Origin: Anaerolineales bacterium
GTDB taxonomy: Bacteria; Chloroflexota; Anaerolineae; 4572-78; J111
Length of the DNA stretch: 14,127 nt
Direction of reading: 5' to 3'
NCBI GenBank assembly: GCA_012032575.1
Contig: JAAUSP010000148.1
Span: forward strand, 1-14,127
The notes beneath the pieces are model-generated. The model did not search any database. It worked only from the letters and a program-made list of their open reading frames with translations, and had not been told where the DNA came from. Of this stretch, positions 13,847 to 14,127 are shown in pieces. The translations under genes and the position numbers were made by a program. Position 1 is the stretch's first letter. Every line of letters starts with the position of its first letter.

Positions 13847-14127
13847 CTAGTCGCCGCTGTTGGCGAGGCCGTGTTTGACGGCGTAGAGGGCGGCCTGGGT
13901 GCGGTCGGCGACGCCGAGTTTGGCCAGGATGGCGCTGACGTAACCTTTGATGGTACCTTCGGTCAGGTGGAGGGTGACGGCGATTTCTTTGTTGCTTTGG
14001 CCGCTGGCGATAAGACGCAGCACGTCGAGTTCGCGCTCGGTCAGGTTGGATTTGACCGGCGGGGCAGCGGGCGCGCTGACCTGACGCATCAGGTGAGCTT
14101 CGTGGGCGTTCGGGGTGGAGGGCTGGG
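13847..14127 (-). CDS. NarL/LuxR-type response regulator, C-terminal HTH part (5' end off window)
   Basis: The visible 93 codons encode a linker (HLMRQVSAPAAPPVKS) and then a LuxR-type DNA-binding domain: LTERELDVLRLIASGQSNKE, then the recognition helix region TEGTIKGYVSAILAKLGVADR and QAALYAVKHGLANS. The frame stays open to the right edge, so the gene begins outside the window. The ATG at 14087-14089 is an internal codon (LMRQV) and not the start, because the linker and open frame continue upstream. The typical partner domain is a phosphorylated receiver. It ends 25 bp before the repeat-rich gap and is not obviously in one operon with the membrane-protein gene. Confidence 0.9.
   Translation of the reverse strand, partial: QPSTPNAHEAHLMRQVSAPAAPPVKSNLTERELDVLRLIASGQSNKEIAVTLHLTEGTIKGYVSAILAKLGVADRTQAALYAVKHGLANSGD

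Overview
The window is about 14.1 kb of moderately GC-rich bacterial DNA in which nearly every gene lies on the minus strand. The only plus-strand gene is a pentapeptide-repeat protein. Large membrane glycosyltransferases, a NarL/LuxR-type regulator, long Pro/Glu/Ala-rich surface proteins and many dispersed palindromic and short tandem repeats suggest a Chloroflexota (Anaerolineae-like) chromosome. This is an inference: no rRNA, tRNA or marker gene is present to confirm it.

Right part (about 8.1-14.1 kb), minus strand: the HTH end of a NarL-type response regulator (cut by the window edge), a repeat-rich spacer, an internally duplicated membrane protein, a secreted RTX-type calcium-binding protein, a receiver-only response regulator, a short Rieske-like N-terminal fragment behind a good promoter, and a 587-aa membrane-anchored fusion protein. 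Middle (6.2-8.0 kb): a GT39/ArnT-like membrane glycosyltransferase, then a pentapeptide-repeat gene on the plus strand with a clear terminator.

The AT-rich spacer at 5048-5611 is the most unusual stretch. A perfect 26-bp inverted repeat (5106-5131 / 5442-5467) encloses 362 bp. Inside, on the minus strand, is an unlisted 23-codon ORF with a very strong ribosome binding site. Its residues fit the lasso-type RiPP leader pattern YxxPxLxxxGxxxxxT, with Ala for Gly, but almost no core follows. Downstream on the same strand is an NTP_transf_5-like nucleotidyltransferase, a family also found in some lasso-peptide clusters, then two GT2 glycosyltransferases and a GT-C membrane glycosyltransferase. The four larger genes look like a surface-glycan operon. 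Whether the peptide belongs to that system, was carried in by a MITE-like element, or is a relic is open.

The left-hand genes carry single-base-deletion frameshifts. Two lie in an identical heptamer, CAGGGAT (217-223 and 1894-1900), and adding one base restores convincing protein at both. A third likely one, in the A5G3 run near 3861-3868, would explain an odd 104-bp overlap between the nucleotidyltransferase and the next gene. Sequencing or assembly homopolymer error is the simplest explanation. An octamer tandem array (GGAAGGTT)n is read in frame inside the leftmost glycosyltransferase.
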